From Chryseobacterium gregarium DSM 19109 (GTDB lineage: Bacteria > Bacteroidota > Bacteroidia > Flavobacteriales > Weeksellaceae), in NCBI RefSeq assembly GCF_000430845.1, contig NZ_AUMU01000002.1, positions 372,001-436,000 on the forward strand: 64,000 nucleotides of DNA, in the 5' to 3' direction. Each line of letters opens with the position of its first letter. Within the stretch, counting starts at the first letter, position 1. The translations under genes and the position numbers were made by a program. Below the pieces are notes generated by a model. The model was not told the origin of the DNA. It saw nothing but the letters and a program-made list of their open reading frames with translations, and ran no database searches. Shown here piece by piece: positions 17,915 through 26,384 of the stretch.

Positions 17915-18889
17915 ATGAAAAAACAATATATCTTAGCCTTTTTTGCTGTCTGCTTATCAAATGTGACATTCGGGCAAATTAAATCTTTACGGGAATTACT
18001 GCTAAGCAGCAATGTGGTTGTGATCATAGATAACAATTATCCAGACGCATTTGAATCGGATAAAAAATTACCTGTTACAGATAATGAAAGCCTCCTGCTA
18101 ATGGATGGTGTTAAAATTTTATCCTACTTAAAACAGGGAAAGTACGATTTAGCAAAGCAAAAATTGGTTATCAAAACATCTTCTAACAACTCTTATTTTG
18201 ATCATAACATTAGAAACCCTCGATTCCCTATCCCGTTTTCATTTAATGACAATATAAAACCACCGACCGAGGTGACATTACTGTTTGCCAGGGAGCATGA
18301 TGATTATGCTGAGGTTTTATATGATGTAACGATAAATGAAGAAGACATTCCCAGGGTAAAAGATTTTATTTTGTGGATGGATGTACTTAAAAAAGAGAAA
18401 AATGAGGCTGTAAAATGCAAGAAATACATCGAGAAATATCTGGCCAATTTGGGAGTTGGCGTAAATTCAAATCTTATGTTTTTTGAGAATATCTTGTTGC
18501 CATCATCAAACTTTATGTTGTATTATAAGGCCAGGGTGCCGGAAGCTACGGTATTAACAACCGAACAGAAAAACCGCTATAAAGGATTTTGGGAAGATGG
18601 CCATTATTTCGAAGATGTAAAAACCGCTGAACTGATGTACGGGTATTTCCCAAAAGAAACCGTCGGTTTTCTTAAAAATAAATTTTCAAAAATCGGCATT
18701 TATGACGATGATTTTAATGACCGTACACAAACCTATGCCACCTATTTAGAGTTCCTGTTAAAAAAGCAAAACATCCTCAATGATGAAGCTCAATTTCAGT
18801 TGAATGTATTGTCTGCCTACAATGATAACATCATCGATCTTAAAAGAGAGGCCTTTGAAAAACTAGTAAAAAAAATACCTGTAGAATAA
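17915..18889 (+). CDS. Hypothetical exported protein
   Basis: A 324-residue protein with a clear signal peptide (MKKQYILAFFAVCLSNVTFG, then QIK). The mature part is alpha/beta with no membrane helix. Noticeable segments are SNVVVIIDNNYPDAF near the N-terminus and FPKETVGFLKNKFSKIG and YATYLEFLLKKQNIL near the C-terminus. I do not recognise a family. Intact, with codon use like its neighbours. It directly precedes (6 bp) the remnant of another exported protein and may have shared a transcript with it. Confidence 0.72.
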   Translation: MKKQYILAFFAVCLSNVTFGQIKSLRELLLSSNVVVIIDNNYPDAFESDKKLPVTDNESLLLMDGVKILSYLKQGKYDLAKQKLVIKTSSNNSYFDHNIRNPRFPIPFSFNDNIKPPTEVTLLFAREHDDYAEVLYDVTINEEDIPRVKDFILWMDVLKKEKNEAVKCKKYIEKYLANLGVGVNSNLMFFENILLPSSNFMLYYKARVPEATVLTTEQKNRYKGFWEDGHYFEDVKTAELMYGYFPKETVGFLKNKFSKIGIYDDDFNDRTQTYATYLEFLLKKQNILNDEAQFQLNVLSAYNDNIIDLKREAFEKLVKKIPVE

Positions 18890-18895
18890 ATACAA

Positions 18896-19251
18896 ATGAT
18901 AAGGTATTTGCCATTATTCCAATTTCTTTTTTTTAGCTCCGTGTATGCCCAAATCAAACCTGTTGTAAACTCAGAACGTAAAATTGATACTCGATTGAAC
19001 AGCGGGAGACCAACCCCAATGTTTCTCCCGTTGTTTACGTGAATAATGTCAAAAATCGGGTGAGTCGAGTGTGATAACTCAGGTTAATGATAAAACCGGC
19101 TGATAGTATTCTTCTGTCAGGAAATTTAGCGGGAAATCGTGGCCACCCCTTACGCGTATCTGGTATCCTGCGACATTGGCTAAAAGTTGATATCCACTTA
19201 CTCGGTCATGGCACCGCCGGTAAAATAAAACCCGGGAATTTAAGATACTAA
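18896..19251 (+). pseudogene. Remnant of a secreted-protein gene (family A)
   Basis: From ATG 18896 the frame gives a signal peptide (MIRYLPLFQFLFFSSVYAQ), then IKPVVNSERKIDTRLNSG and RPTPMFLPLFT, and stops. One base over, the DNA continues NVSPVVYVNNVKNRVSRV and then decays with more shifts until 19251. The NSG-[RK]-PT ... YV-V--KN-VSGV pattern recurs in a second remnant at 30163-30340, so both come from the same paralogous family, now lost in this window. Confidence 0.6.
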
Positions 19252-19262
19252 AAAACTCTTAT

Positions 19263-19442
19263 ATGAATAATTTACAAAAAATTTCAAGAAAAGGATTAAG
19301 ATCAATCCGGGGTGGAACTGTGACCTGCAGCCTTCCCGGCACAAGTGATCCGGCCATATGGCCGGGAAAAATATGTCCGCCCGATCCCTGTATCAGTGGA
19401 AATTGTATTATTCCCATTTCAGGCTGTCCCGACCCGTTTTAG
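19263..19442 (+). CDS. Bacteriocin-like peptide with double-glycine leader
   Basis: A 59-residue small protein. The leader MNNLQKISRKGLRSIRGG has the shape of the GG-type leaders (K-L-S/R...L-IRGG) found on Chryseobacterium bacteriocin-like peptides. The 41-residue core after GG has five Cys (in TVTCS, GKICPP, DPCIS, GNCI, SGCPD) and many Pro and Gly. Export by a C39-peptidase ABC transporter encoded elsewhere is expected for such leaders; none is in the window. A strong terminator follows at 19449. It was probably overlooked because of its size; being a true antimicrobial is inference. Confidence 0.72.
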   Translation: MNNLQKISRKGLRSIRGGTVTCSLPGTSDPAIWPGKICPPDPCISGNCIIPISGCPDPF

Positions 19443-19448
19443 CAACGA

Positions 19449-19482
19449 AAAAATGGACTGTCTCAAAGGCAGTCCATTTTTA
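19449..19482 (+). terminator. Terminator of the bacteriocin-like gene
   Basis: A perfect 12-bp stem (AAAAATGGACTG at 19449-19460 with CAGTCCATTTTT at 19470-19481) around a 9-nt loop, starting 6 nt after the stop codon. Confidence 0.85.
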
Positions 19483-19566
19483 ATTTATATTCATCGATGA
19501 TAAGTGATCATATAAATGATACAGGAAGTTCTTCTGATACGTTTAAACTTCTGTCTAGGGAAATTA

Positions 19567-19592
19567 AAATCCGAAGATCTTTCTCCGGATTT
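19567..19592 (-). terminator. Terminator of the SDR-quinone reductase operon
   Basis: CGGATTT pairs with AAATCCG (19567-19573 and 19586-19592). On the minus strand the stem is followed by TAATTT. It lies 25 nt beyond the SDR stop codon. Confidence 0.55.
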
Positions 19593-19616
19593 CCTTATTT
19601 ATCAATTGTCGCTGTT

Positions 19617-20357
19617 CTAGGTGGTTTGTCCACCGTCAACATTTAAGGTAACCCCTGTGATATATCGTGCTTCGTCGCTTGCCAGAAAGGCAACGGCCAT
19701 TCCGATATCTTTCGGCTCTCCATAATGGCCTAAAGCGACAGACTGTAACATTTGCGAACTGAAAGGTCCGTCGGCAGGGTTCATATCGGTATTGATCAGG
19801 CCCGGCTGAATGATATTCACCGTAATATTCCTGCTGCCCAGATCTCTTGCCCAGCTTCGTGTGTAGGCTGCCAATGCTGCTTTTGTAGCTGCATAATCTC
19901 CGATTCCGGGATAAGGGGAGCGGCTCGCACCGGTGGACCCTATGGAAATAATTCTTCCGCCGCTTTTCATAAAAGGTAAAACGCCCCGTACGGTGTGTAC
20001 AGCCCCGTGAACATTCACCTCCCACTGAAGCTGTAATGCCGACACATCGGTATCATTGCTGTCGATGGTTCCTGTAATAAACAGTCCGGCACTGTTTACC
20101 AGTATATCGATGCCCCATTCGGACGCCTGCTGTAGGGCTGCATCTATTTCCTGCTTATTCCCGGTATCGGCTTTAATGGCTTTTGCTTTTACGCCTGATT
20201 TTTTTATTTCTTCAGCGAGCGCTTGTGCTTTTTCTTCTGAATGTACGTACGTGAAGATTACATGGGCTCCTTCTGCTGCCAGCTGTCTGACGATTCCTGC
20301 TCCGATGCCGCGGCTTCCGCCTGTTACAAATGCTGTTTTATTTTTTAATTTAGACAT
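19617..20357 (-). CDS. SDR family oxidoreductase (3-oxoacyl-ACP reductase-like)
   Basis: A 246-residue short-chain dehydrogenase. The cofactor motif TGGSRGIGAGI is at the N-terminus and VNSAG near residue 90. The catalytic set is Ser in IISIGSTGAS plus Tyr and Lys in GDYAATKAAL, with NIIQPGLINTDM and the C-terminal GVTLNVDGG. The classical SDR fold is complete. The Arg after TGGS and the downstream ADTGN suggest NADPH. Substrate unknown; this subgroup is often annotated FabG-like without being in fatty-acid synthesis. It follows the quinone reductase gene by 18 bp on the same strand. Confidence 0.9.
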   Translation of the reverse strand: MSKLKNKTAFVTGGSRGIGAGIVRQLAAEGAHVIFTYVHSEEKAQALAEEIKKSGVKAKAIKADTGNKQEIDAALQQASEWGIDILVNSAGLFITGTIDSNDTDVSALQLQWEVNVHGAVHTVRGVLPFMKSGGRIISIGSTGASRSPYPGIGDYAATKAALAAYTRSWARDLGSRNITVNIIQPGLINTDMNPADGPFSSQMLQSVALGHYGEPKDIGMAVAFLASDEARYITGVTLNVDGGQTT

Positions 20358-20375
20358 GGTTTTTATGGTTTTTAA

Positions 20376-21356
20376 TTAAATATGAAAGATGACAGAGCCG
20401 GTTGTTGCTCCCGATTCAAGATTTTGATGTGCCTTTGAGGCATCTTTTAGAGAATAAATTGCAGGCCTGATCTCACCGAATATGCCTGTGCGTAACGCCT
20501 CAAACATTTCGGTTGATGCCTGCTGGACACTTGCCGGATCAGGGAGATAACTGCCCAATGCCGGACGGACGAGCTTAATGTTATTCTTCTGCAGAACAGC
20601 CTCATCAATATCAGGCGTTCCGGATGCAGAACCGAAAAGCACTATCGTTCCCCCGTTTTTTACAACAGTAAGAGAGGGGCCGAAGGTATCTTTGCCGACA
20701 CCGTCGAAAACCACATCGACGCCTTTATTTCCGGTAAAAGATAGTACTGATGTTTCTAAGTCTTCTGAGTCAAGCGTAATGACGTGGTCAATCCCGTGGC
20801 TGAGTGCAAAGCTTTTTTTACGGCTGTTTCCCACCGTACCGATAACGGTAGCACCCAATGCTTTTGCCCACCTGCTTACCAGGGAGCCTACACCGCCTGC
20901 TGCTGCGTGAACCAGTACCACATCACCTGCTTTTACCCGGTAGGCCTGCTTTACAAGCATTCCCGCCGTAAGACCTTTTGCTAAAATGGCAGTTGCCTGA
21001 TCGAAGGAAACATCTTCAGGAAGTTTTATAAGATCTTTGGCATGGATCAGTCGTCTTTCCGCATATGCTCCCAGTGAGGAAAAATAATCTACACGGTCAC
21101 CTACGGCAAAACCGGTAACCTCCTGTCCGGCTGCCTCGATCACACCCGCCGCTTCAACGCCTATGGTTGCAGGAAAGCTGCTGATGGGAAAGCTGCCGCT
21201 CCGAAACATTACATCGACAAAATTAAGTGCGATGGCTTCCTGGCGAAGCAGAACCTGATCTGCTCCCGGCTTACTGATGGTTTCCAGACCGTATTCAAGT
21301 ACCGAAGGCGGGCCTTGTCTGTTGATGCGGATTATACCGCTTTGAATGTTTCCCAT
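20376..21356 (-). CDS. Quinone oxidoreductase-like zinc-independent alcohol dehydrogenase
   Basis: A 326-residue MDR-family NADPH:quinone reductase. Features are ALNFVDVMFRSGSFP, GVEAAGVIEAAGQEVTGF, the cofactor loop VHAAAGGVGSLVSRWAKALG and GKDTFGPSL. It lacks the zinc-binding Cys cluster, as Qor proteins do. It is the first gene of a two-gene operon with the SDR and is divergent from a Crp/Fnr regulator whose candidate operator lies in the shared 152-bp spacer. It probably reduces quinones or reactive carbonyls during stress. Confidence 0.9.
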   Translation of the reverse strand: MGNIQSGIIRINRQGPPSVLEYGLETISKPGADQVLLRQEAIALNFVDVMFRSGSFPISSFPATIGVEAAGVIEAAGQEVTGFAVGDRVDYFSSLGAYAERRLIHAKDLIKLPEDVSFDQATAILAKGLTAGMLVKQAYRVKAGDVVLVHAAAGGVGSLVSRWAKALGATVIGTVGNSRKKSFALSHGIDHVITLDSEDLETSVLSFTGNKGVDVVFDGVGKDTFGPSLTVVKNGGTIVLFGSASGTPDIDEAVLQKNNIKLVRPALGSYLPDPASVQQASTEMFEALRTGIFGEIRPAIYSLKDASKAHQNLESGATTGSVIFHI

Positions 21357-21420
21357 TTTTTTACTGTTTAATTGTTATGTTTTGACAGGACAAAGTTGCA
21401 GAAAGCCAGTTGTCTGGTCC

Positions 21421-21457
21421 TTGACAAATGCAGTAAATTGTTATTGACATTTATCAA
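21421..21457 (+). promoter_or_regulatory. Crp/Fnr-type operator with accessory half-site
   Basis: TTGACATTTATCAA (21444-21457) is a TTGA-N6-TCAA box as bound by Crp/Fnr proteins. A second TTGAC half-site starts exactly 23 bp earlier (21421). The arrangement is repeated, inverted, downstream of the regulator gene. Confidence 0.6.
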
Positions 21458-21508
21458 TCCGTAGCGATTGTTTTTGTATTTTTACTTTCATAATTAATTA
21501 AACTTCTC

Positions 21509-22105
21509 TTGACCACTATTTCTTTTGAGCCGTTTTTCAGCTATATCGAATCCAAATCTGCAATGCTCTTAAATGCAGACGAAAAGATGCTTCTACAGTC
21601 CACTTTCAAGGCAAAACATTTACGCAAAAGACAATACCTGTTGCAGGAAGGCGATGTATGTAAGTATATGTCGTTTGTGATCAGGGGTTCCGGACGTATG
21701 TATTCGGTGAATGAAAAAGGGCAGGAGCATATCATCCGGTTTGCGATAGAAAACTGGTGGCTGGGAGATTATGAAAGTTACAATTTCAATACACCTTCCC
21801 GGTACAACATCGAAGTACTGGAAGATTCTGAAGTGCTGATGATCGAACACAGCCTGATGCAGGAACTTACTGGGCAGCTCCCTGCAGTTGATCTGATGGT
21901 GAAGGCCATTGACAGAAAAGGGACTGTGGCTACACAGAAACGCATTCATTCTTCGATAAGCCAGAGTGCTGAAGAGCGCTATGATAATTTCATTACATCG
22001 TATCCGGAAATAATGAACCGTTTTCCTCAGGCTATGATCGCTTCATATCTTGGAATATCCCCTGAAACTTTAAGCCGTATCCGCAAAAATATGCTGAAGA
22101 AGTAA
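21509..22105 (+). CDS. Crp/Fnr family transcriptional regulator
   Basis: A 198-residue regulator. The N-terminal cyclic-nucleotide-binding-type beta roll covers about residues 30-115 (RQYLLQEGDVCKYMSFVIRG, then GSGRMYSVNEKGQEHIIRF). A dimer helix and a C-terminal helix-turn-helix (MIASYLGISPETLSRIRKN) follow. It has no Fe-S Cys cluster, so it is not a classical oxygen sensor. The likely start is a TTG at 21509, because conserved SFEPFFSYIES precedes the first ATG. It is divergent from the quinone reductase operon, with matching candidate binding sites on both sides. Confidence 0.88.
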   Translation: MTTISFEPFFSYIESKSAMLLNADEKMLLQSTFKAKHLRKRQYLLQEGDVCKYMSFVIRGSGRMYSVNEKGQEHIIRFAIENWWLGDYESYNFNTPSRYNIEVLEDSEVLMIEHSLMQELTGQLPAVDLMVKAIDRKGTVATQKRIHSSISQSAEERYDNFITSYPEIMNRFPQAMIASYLGISPETLSRIRKNMLKK

Positions 22106-22118
22106 TCAGGACAATGGA

Positions 22119-22155
22119 TTGATAAATGTCAATGGAATTTCTTAATAAAAGTCAA
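22119..22155 (-). promoter_or_regulatory. Second Crp/Fnr-type operator, inverted copy
   Basis: TTGATAAATGTCAA (22119-22132) is the exact reverse complement of the box upstream of the regulator. Read on the minus strand, a TTGAC half-site again precedes it by exactly 23 bp (starting at 22155). It lies between the Crp/Fnr stop and the NTF2-like gene. Confidence 0.6.
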
Positions 22156-22215
22156 AGGCTGAACGGGTAAAGTATTCATAATTTTACCGGTATAATGTAA
22201 GCAACAATATAATCA

Positions 22216-22581
22216 ATGAACATGAATACATCATCCAATCTTTTAAAGGACAGCTTATTATTAATCTGGAACAACCGCAATTCGGCCGAGCGGCTTGCCT
22301 TAATGGAGAAAACTTACGCGCCGGATATCACATTTTTTGAAAGTGATGACAGTGAACCTTTTGTAGGTTTTTCAGCCATTGACAATCTTATTGAGAAATT
22401 ACAACAGGACTGGCCTTCTGATTTTGAGTTTGTGCTTACAGAATCTCCCAAGTCTAATCACAACGTTCAGCACATCAGCTGGCAGCTTGGAATTCCCGGT
22501 CAGCAATCGGTGGCAACCGGGGCAGATGTGGCATTGATTGAGAACGGAAAAATAAAATTGTTATATCTGTTTTTGGGATAG
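22216..22581 (+). CDS. NTF2-like / SnoaL-like small protein
   Basis: A 121-residue protein of the nuclear-transport-factor-2-like fold. It has an N-terminal helix pair (LLKDSLLLIWNNRNSAERLALMEK), then YAPDITFFESDD, a GFSAIDNLIEKLQQ helix and three strands ending KLLYLFLG. Such proteins are cone-shaped small enzymes or binders, often with redox genes. It lies 110 bp after the Crp/Fnr gene, with one of the operator copies in between, which suggests common control. The reaction is unknown. Confidence 0.78.
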   Translation: MNMNTSSNLLKDSLLLIWNNRNSAERLALMEKTYAPDITFFESDDSEPFVGFSAIDNLIEKLQQDWPSDFEFVLTESPKSNHNVQHISWQLGIPGQQSVATGADVALIENGKIKLLYLFLG

Positions 22582-22588
22582 CAAGCGT

Positions 22589-22884
22589 ATGAATTTAAAG
22601 TTTACGAGAATTGTTTTGGGACTTTTAAATCAAGTTCAGAATAAAGATGATGTAAAATTTGACGAGAAGTTCATCAATGACTGTATGAGATATAAATTTA
22701 AAACCAGGCTTGGAATTATAATGATTTGAAACAGGTCATTAAAGAAACGGATAACGATTTTAAAGAATATATTAGCACCAAAAAATTCAGTAAAGATGAA
22801 ATTATTGACTATATAAAAGGTTTTTATGAATATATGGAGACTAACAAATTATATATCAAAATCCGGATTAATCGGAAAGATTGA
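22589..22884 (+). pseudogene. Frameshifted hypothetical gene
   Basis: The frame from ATG 22589 gives MNLKFTRIVLGLLNQ, then DDVKFDEKFINDCMRYKFKT, then runs out. Shifting by one base in the TTTAAAACC run (about 22704-22713) continues as QAWNYNDLKQVIKETDND, FKEYISTKKFSKDE and so on to TGA at 22884. Together these make one protein of about 98 residues, helix-rich and charged, of no recognised family. The break may be true decay or a homopolymer error. Confidence 0.6.
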
Positions 22885-22925
22885 TTTTAGACACAAAATA
22901 CAATTTCTTAGATACTCTACACAGA

Positions 22926-23597
22926 TCAAGGATTCGGGATGCTTTTTAAAAGCACTGCATTCCCGCTATGAAATGACAAAACAATAAACTTATCATTATT
23001 TTCCCGAATGCTTTCCTGCATATGTGGGTCAATTGAGGAAAATGAAAATTCCTTTTTATAGACCTTTTCTCCATTGGTGAACGCAAGGGGCAGCAGGATT
23101 GGTGTAGCATTCATTCCTTCCAGATCCGGCCTGAACATCTTATTTATTTTATTTTGAAGCTGTTTGTCCGGTTCTGCATCGATATTGAAAATCTTATCAG
23201 CCATACTTTCCAGGAAATCTTCATCATGCCTCATCCTACCGGTTGTGTATAGGCTGTAATAAACTTTAGTTTGGTCGTTCCCATATATTTTTTTAGCCAG
23301 GCATATTTTTACATCATCCAGTTTACCTAATACATTCTTTTTTACCCCTGCCTGTATCATCACTGCCGCTATAACGCAAATGACGATAATTGCTGTACTG
23401 ATTTGAAAATAGATATTATAGGTGGGGTCTGTTTTTGACATATCATAAAAAAAGTAAGCGCCAAATGCTGCGATAAAGGCCACGACCACGGGCAACGCAA
23501 TAAGTTTATTATATCCTAAGCTACCCTGATCAGCGTACGATTTTTTTAAATCATCATTGGTTTCTAACAGGTTTAATAAAGTAGGATTAAATACCAT
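22926..23597 (-). CDS. Two-helix membrane protein, hypothetical
   Basis: About 223 residues from ATG 23597 (MVFNPTLLNLLETND); an upstream in-frame ATG at 23630 would add 11 residues. A cytosolic N-terminus (LKKSYADQGSLGYNKL) is followed by two membrane helices (about residues 31-52 and 64-83), then a soluble C-terminal domain of about 130 residues with SLYTTGRMRHDEDFLES and PILLPLAFTNGEKVY. No family recognised. It faces the frameshifted gene tail to tail. Confidence 0.7.
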   Translation of the reverse strand: MVFNPTLLNLLETNDDLKKSYADQGSLGYNKLIALPVVVAFIAAFGAYFFYDMSKTDPTYNIYFQISTAIIVICVIAAVMIQAGVKKNVLGKLDDVKICLAKKIYGNDQTKVYYSLYTTGRMRHDEDFLESMADKIFNIDAEPDKQLQNKINKMFRPDLEGMNATPILLPLAFTNGEKVYKKEFSFSSIDPHMQESIRENNDKFIVLSFHSGNAVLLKSIPNP

Positions 23598-23858
23598 AGC
23601 GTAAAAGTTAATTTGCTTGATTAAGGGCAACTATTATACCATCGTTAGCTTGTTAACAGTAGATATACTAATGTAGTAAAGTTCAGGACCTGGAAGAGTT
23701 GAAGAAAGAGGAGAGGTTTGTTTTGATGGTTTTAGAAGCAACAAGATTCAACATCCTTTGAACTTGCCGGCCCGTGATCCGCTATAACCCGAAATTTTGG
23801 AAATGTCTTCACTATTGGAGTAAAGCTGAGGTTTTCTGCCACCTATTTATGCAAATAT
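23598..23858. other. Intergenic region
   Basis: About 260 bp between the membrane protein start and the 3' end of the glycosyltransferase operon. No gene, clear promoter or terminator recognised. Confidence 0.5.
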
Positions 23859-24671
23859 TCAGTCCGTTTTATGATGAATGGCCTTTCTCAGAAATTGGTC
23901 ATCAAATGTTCTCGGAAAAGGACTGCAAATCCATTTTTTGTGATAAGGAACCAACATGTGAAAGGTATTAAAACCTGCGCCTGAAAATATTTTATCCGCA
24001 TTGTCTAGCAAAGATTGAGAAGGTTTTTGTTGAAATAAAACCACATCTTCAGGGCTGATATTTTCCTGCGGAACAGCCGTTGCTGTTAAAATCAGAATTT
24101 TCTGATGGGTCCTGTACATCTTCGCGAGCCTGTAAAGATGAAGAACCTCAGACAAAGGCTGACTGTGGATGATGAGATAATAAGGCATTTCAATCGGTAT
24201 AGAAATTCCTTCTGAAAGATTTTCCTGATAATCTGGATATAATATTTTTCCGGAGCGAAGCTGAGAGAGATCTACGCCTTCCTCCATTACAAAAATCTCA
24301 TCAAAATCAGGAATGCTGCGATTTTTTTCAAAATAAGAATCTGATAAAATCCTCGATAACAATATCTTTTCCCCTTGAAAATGACTTAATAATGAAGACA
24401 ATTCGCCATAGAATCCTGCAGGGAAAACATCTGCAATAACGGTATTGATATTATTTTCAGAAATTAAATTCTCTACAAAAGGCGAAAATTCCGCAGAAGA
24501 AAAAAACAAATCTTCCTTTACCATCACATTCCACTCTGAACCCCAAAATTCTGAAAATTCCGAATTGGTCAGCAAAATGCAGTTTTCCGTAGCATAATTT
24601 TGACGTTTCAGAAAAGAGGTCACCCTTTTGAGATGACCTAATCCTGAACCATATGCGTAAATCAATATCAC
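23859..24671 (-). CDS. MurG/UGT-like glycosyltransferase
   Basis: A 270-residue GT-B type protein. The N-terminal domain starts ILIYAYGSGLGHLKRVTSFL, the glycine-rich loop of MurG/UGT-like enzymes. A second Rossmann part contains YLIIHSQPLSEVLHL and the nucleotide-sugar region VVLFQQKPSQSLLDNADKIFSGAGFNTFHM, ending KKWICSPFPRTFDDQF. It is shorter than typical MurG (about 350 aa). Last gene of a seven-gene operon; its ATG overlaps the stop of the preceding lipoprotein gene by 4 nt. Donor and acceptor unknown. Confidence 0.75.
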   Translation of the reverse strand: MILIYAYGSGLGHLKRVTSFLKRQNYATENCILLTNSEFSEFWGSEWNVMVKEDLFFSSAEFSPFVENLISENNINTVIADVFPAGFYGELSSLLSHFQGEKILLSRILSDSYFEKNRSIPDFDEIFVMEEGVDLSQLRSGKILYPDYQENLSEGISIPIEMPYYLIIHSQPLSEVLHLYRLAKMYRTHQKILILTATAVPQENISPEDVVLFQQKPSQSLLDNADKIFSGAGFNTFHMLVPYHKKWICSPFPRTFDDQFLRKAIHHKTD

Positions 24672-25279
24672 TTTTTCTGATAAAGAAATTCGGTAAGAAG
24701 TAATAATCTTTGATCCATTGGAATCTGATCTATACTCAATATTCCCAATGCAAAACTGTCGGAGGTTTTAGAAATTTTATAAGCTGGCTGCCCGTTTACA
24801 GAGATTTCATTTCCAGCAACTTTCATTGTGTTAATGACTTTTCCGTCTTTGGAAACTTCGATCGCGCCGTTGTTACTTCTGACTTCATAAGGATTCAGAT
24901 TCTCTTCGTTATCGGCAATCTTAATTTTGTCCGGATAGGTTTTTACTTTCCAGAGGAGTTTGGAACCGGCATCTCTCAGCTTGTATGTATCATCTTTGAG
25001 TTTTACTTCATAGCGCTGGGTACCATTGCTGTAATATTTCCTTTTGTCTTCTTTTTCTTTTGCCGTATACGTTTCCGACCCCAACTGAACTTTCGGAGGA
25101 TTCACCGTAAAACCACCGATTGCTTTCCCGCTTTTATCAGAAATAATATAATCTGCAGAATAGCTGCCGGCTTTGGTTTCTGTTTTCTCCGTCGTCGAAG
25201 AATTGCTGGTTGGGGTCTCCTTTTTGCAGGAATTTAAGCTTAAAAAAGACACTAAAAACAGGATTGTAATTTTTTTCAT
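24668..25279 (-). CDS. Hypothetical lipoprotein in glycosyltransferase operon
   Basis: A 203-residue lipoprotein (signal MKKITILFLVSFLSLNSC). After a Ser/Thr linker comes a beta-rich domain with repeats of short strands (SYSADYIISDKSGKAIGGF, RYEVKLKDDTYKLRDAGSK, NNGAIEVSKDGKVINTMKV). A C-terminal helix (QIPMDQRLLLLTEFLYQKK) ends it. It overlaps both neighbours by 4 nt, so it is translationally coupled with two glycosyltransferases. Probably periplasmic or outer-membrane; role unknown. Confidence 0.75.
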   Translation of the reverse strand: MKKITILFLVSFLSLNSCKKETPTSNSSTTEKTETKAGSYSADYIISDKSGKAIGGFTVNPPKVQLGSETYTAKEKEDKRKYYSNGTQRYEVKLKDDTYKLRDAGSKLLWKVKTYPDKIKIADNEENLNPYEVRSNNGAIEVSKDGKVINTMKVAGNEISVNGQPAYKISKTSDSFALGILSIDQIPMDQRLLLLTEFLYQKK

Positions 25280-26379
25280 AATTTGAATAGGTTTAGATAG
25301 TTTTGTATTTCATTTTGTTCTGTAAATTTCTGACTGACCGTGTTGTAAATCTCATTTTTCATTAATTCCTGATCATTTTCAGTTAAATGATGATAGTGAA
25401 TCAAAACATCCAGCAATGCATTGGCTTCCAAGGGATGATATAAAAGCCCCGATTTTTTTTGCCGGATAATGTCCGGAATCCCGCCGACTTCGGAAGCTAT
25501 AATCAGCTTTTTTGATGCGCCGGCTTCTAATAAAACATTAGGCATTCCGTCATATAAAGAAGGGATGCAGACCATATCTGCCATCGCATAAAAGCTGCGC
25601 ATTTCGTATTTGGAGGCAAACGGAAAGAGTTTAACATTCAGATCAAAATTATGGATAAAAAGTTTAACTTCTTCGGGCAGATCACCGATCATCCAGAGTT
25701 CGTATTCACTTTTAAAATGAAACTGGTCAAAAGACTCGATGAAATGCCGGATTCCCTTCTTGAATTTAAGCTGTCCTGCAATCAGAATCACCTTTTTGTC
25801 AGTTAAGTCCTGCTTTCTTTGATACGTGTTCTTTCTTTCATTTTCATTAAGGTTCCAAAAAGAGGCATCAATTCCGTTCGGTGTATAAAACACTTTTTTT
25901 GAAGGGAAAAGTTTTGCAATTTTCCCCTGTTTCTCCGTACAGACAGACAATATCGCTTCCGAATGTTCCAGGGCATAGAAAAGTGAGTTTCTCTTTTTGG
26001 AAAATAAGCCTTCGTCAAAATCATTTCCCCGGATACAGGTGTATAAAGGTTTTCCAAAAAACTGGCTGATGACAGGCGTCCACATCATAGGCAGGTATCC
26101 GCCAAAAGCTATAATGGCATCTACATCTAAAAATTCCTTTTTCTTTTCCAGGAATAATGTCGCCAGATTCAGCGTATATTCTTCGGTATCATAGATGCCA
26201 AGCGCGCTGTAGTTTCCACCGGTTTCCGTTTTTACCACATAAGGCTTCTGCCGGTTGGAAAAGTGCAGGACGTGGACTTCACAACCTTTTCTTTTCAGAT
26301 TCCGGACAATCCTTCCACAGGATTCTGCCATTCCGCCTCTGGACGGAGGATAGTTTTGGGTTACCAGCAACAGTTTCAT
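25276..26379 (-). CDS. Glycosyltransferase family 4 protein
   Basis: A 367-residue GT-B retaining glycosyltransferase. The N-terminal acceptor domain begins KLLLVTQNYPPSRGGMAESC, the typical GT4 start with the glycine loop. The C-terminal domain has FYTPNGIDASFW, ILIAGQLKFKKGIRHFIES and the nucleotide-sugar segment YDGMPNVLLEAGASKKLIIAS with the E-x7-E motif region. It is cytosolic. It sits in the LemA operon between a Cys-rich small protein and a lipoprotein. The product may be a surface glycan or glycosylated protein; the substrate is not visible. Confidence 0.87.
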   Translation of the reverse strand: MKLLLVTQNYPPSRGGMAESCGRIVRNLKRKGCEVHVLHFSNRQKPYVVKTETGGNYSALGIYDTEEYTLNLATLFLEKKKEFLDVDAIIAFGGYLPMMWTPVISQFFGKPLYTCIRGNDFDEGLFSKKRNSLFYALEHSEAILSVCTEKQGKIAKLFPSKKVFYTPNGIDASFWNLNENERKNTYQRKQDLTDKKVILIAGQLKFKKGIRHFIESFDQFHFKSEYELWMIGDLPEEVKLFIHNFDLNVKLFPFASKYEMRSFYAMADMVCIPSLYDGMPNVLLEAGASKKLIIASEVGGIPDIIRQKKSGLLYHPLEANALLDVLIHYHHLTENDQELMKNEIYNTVSQKFTEQNEIQNYLNLFKL

Positions 26380-26384
26380 AAAAT

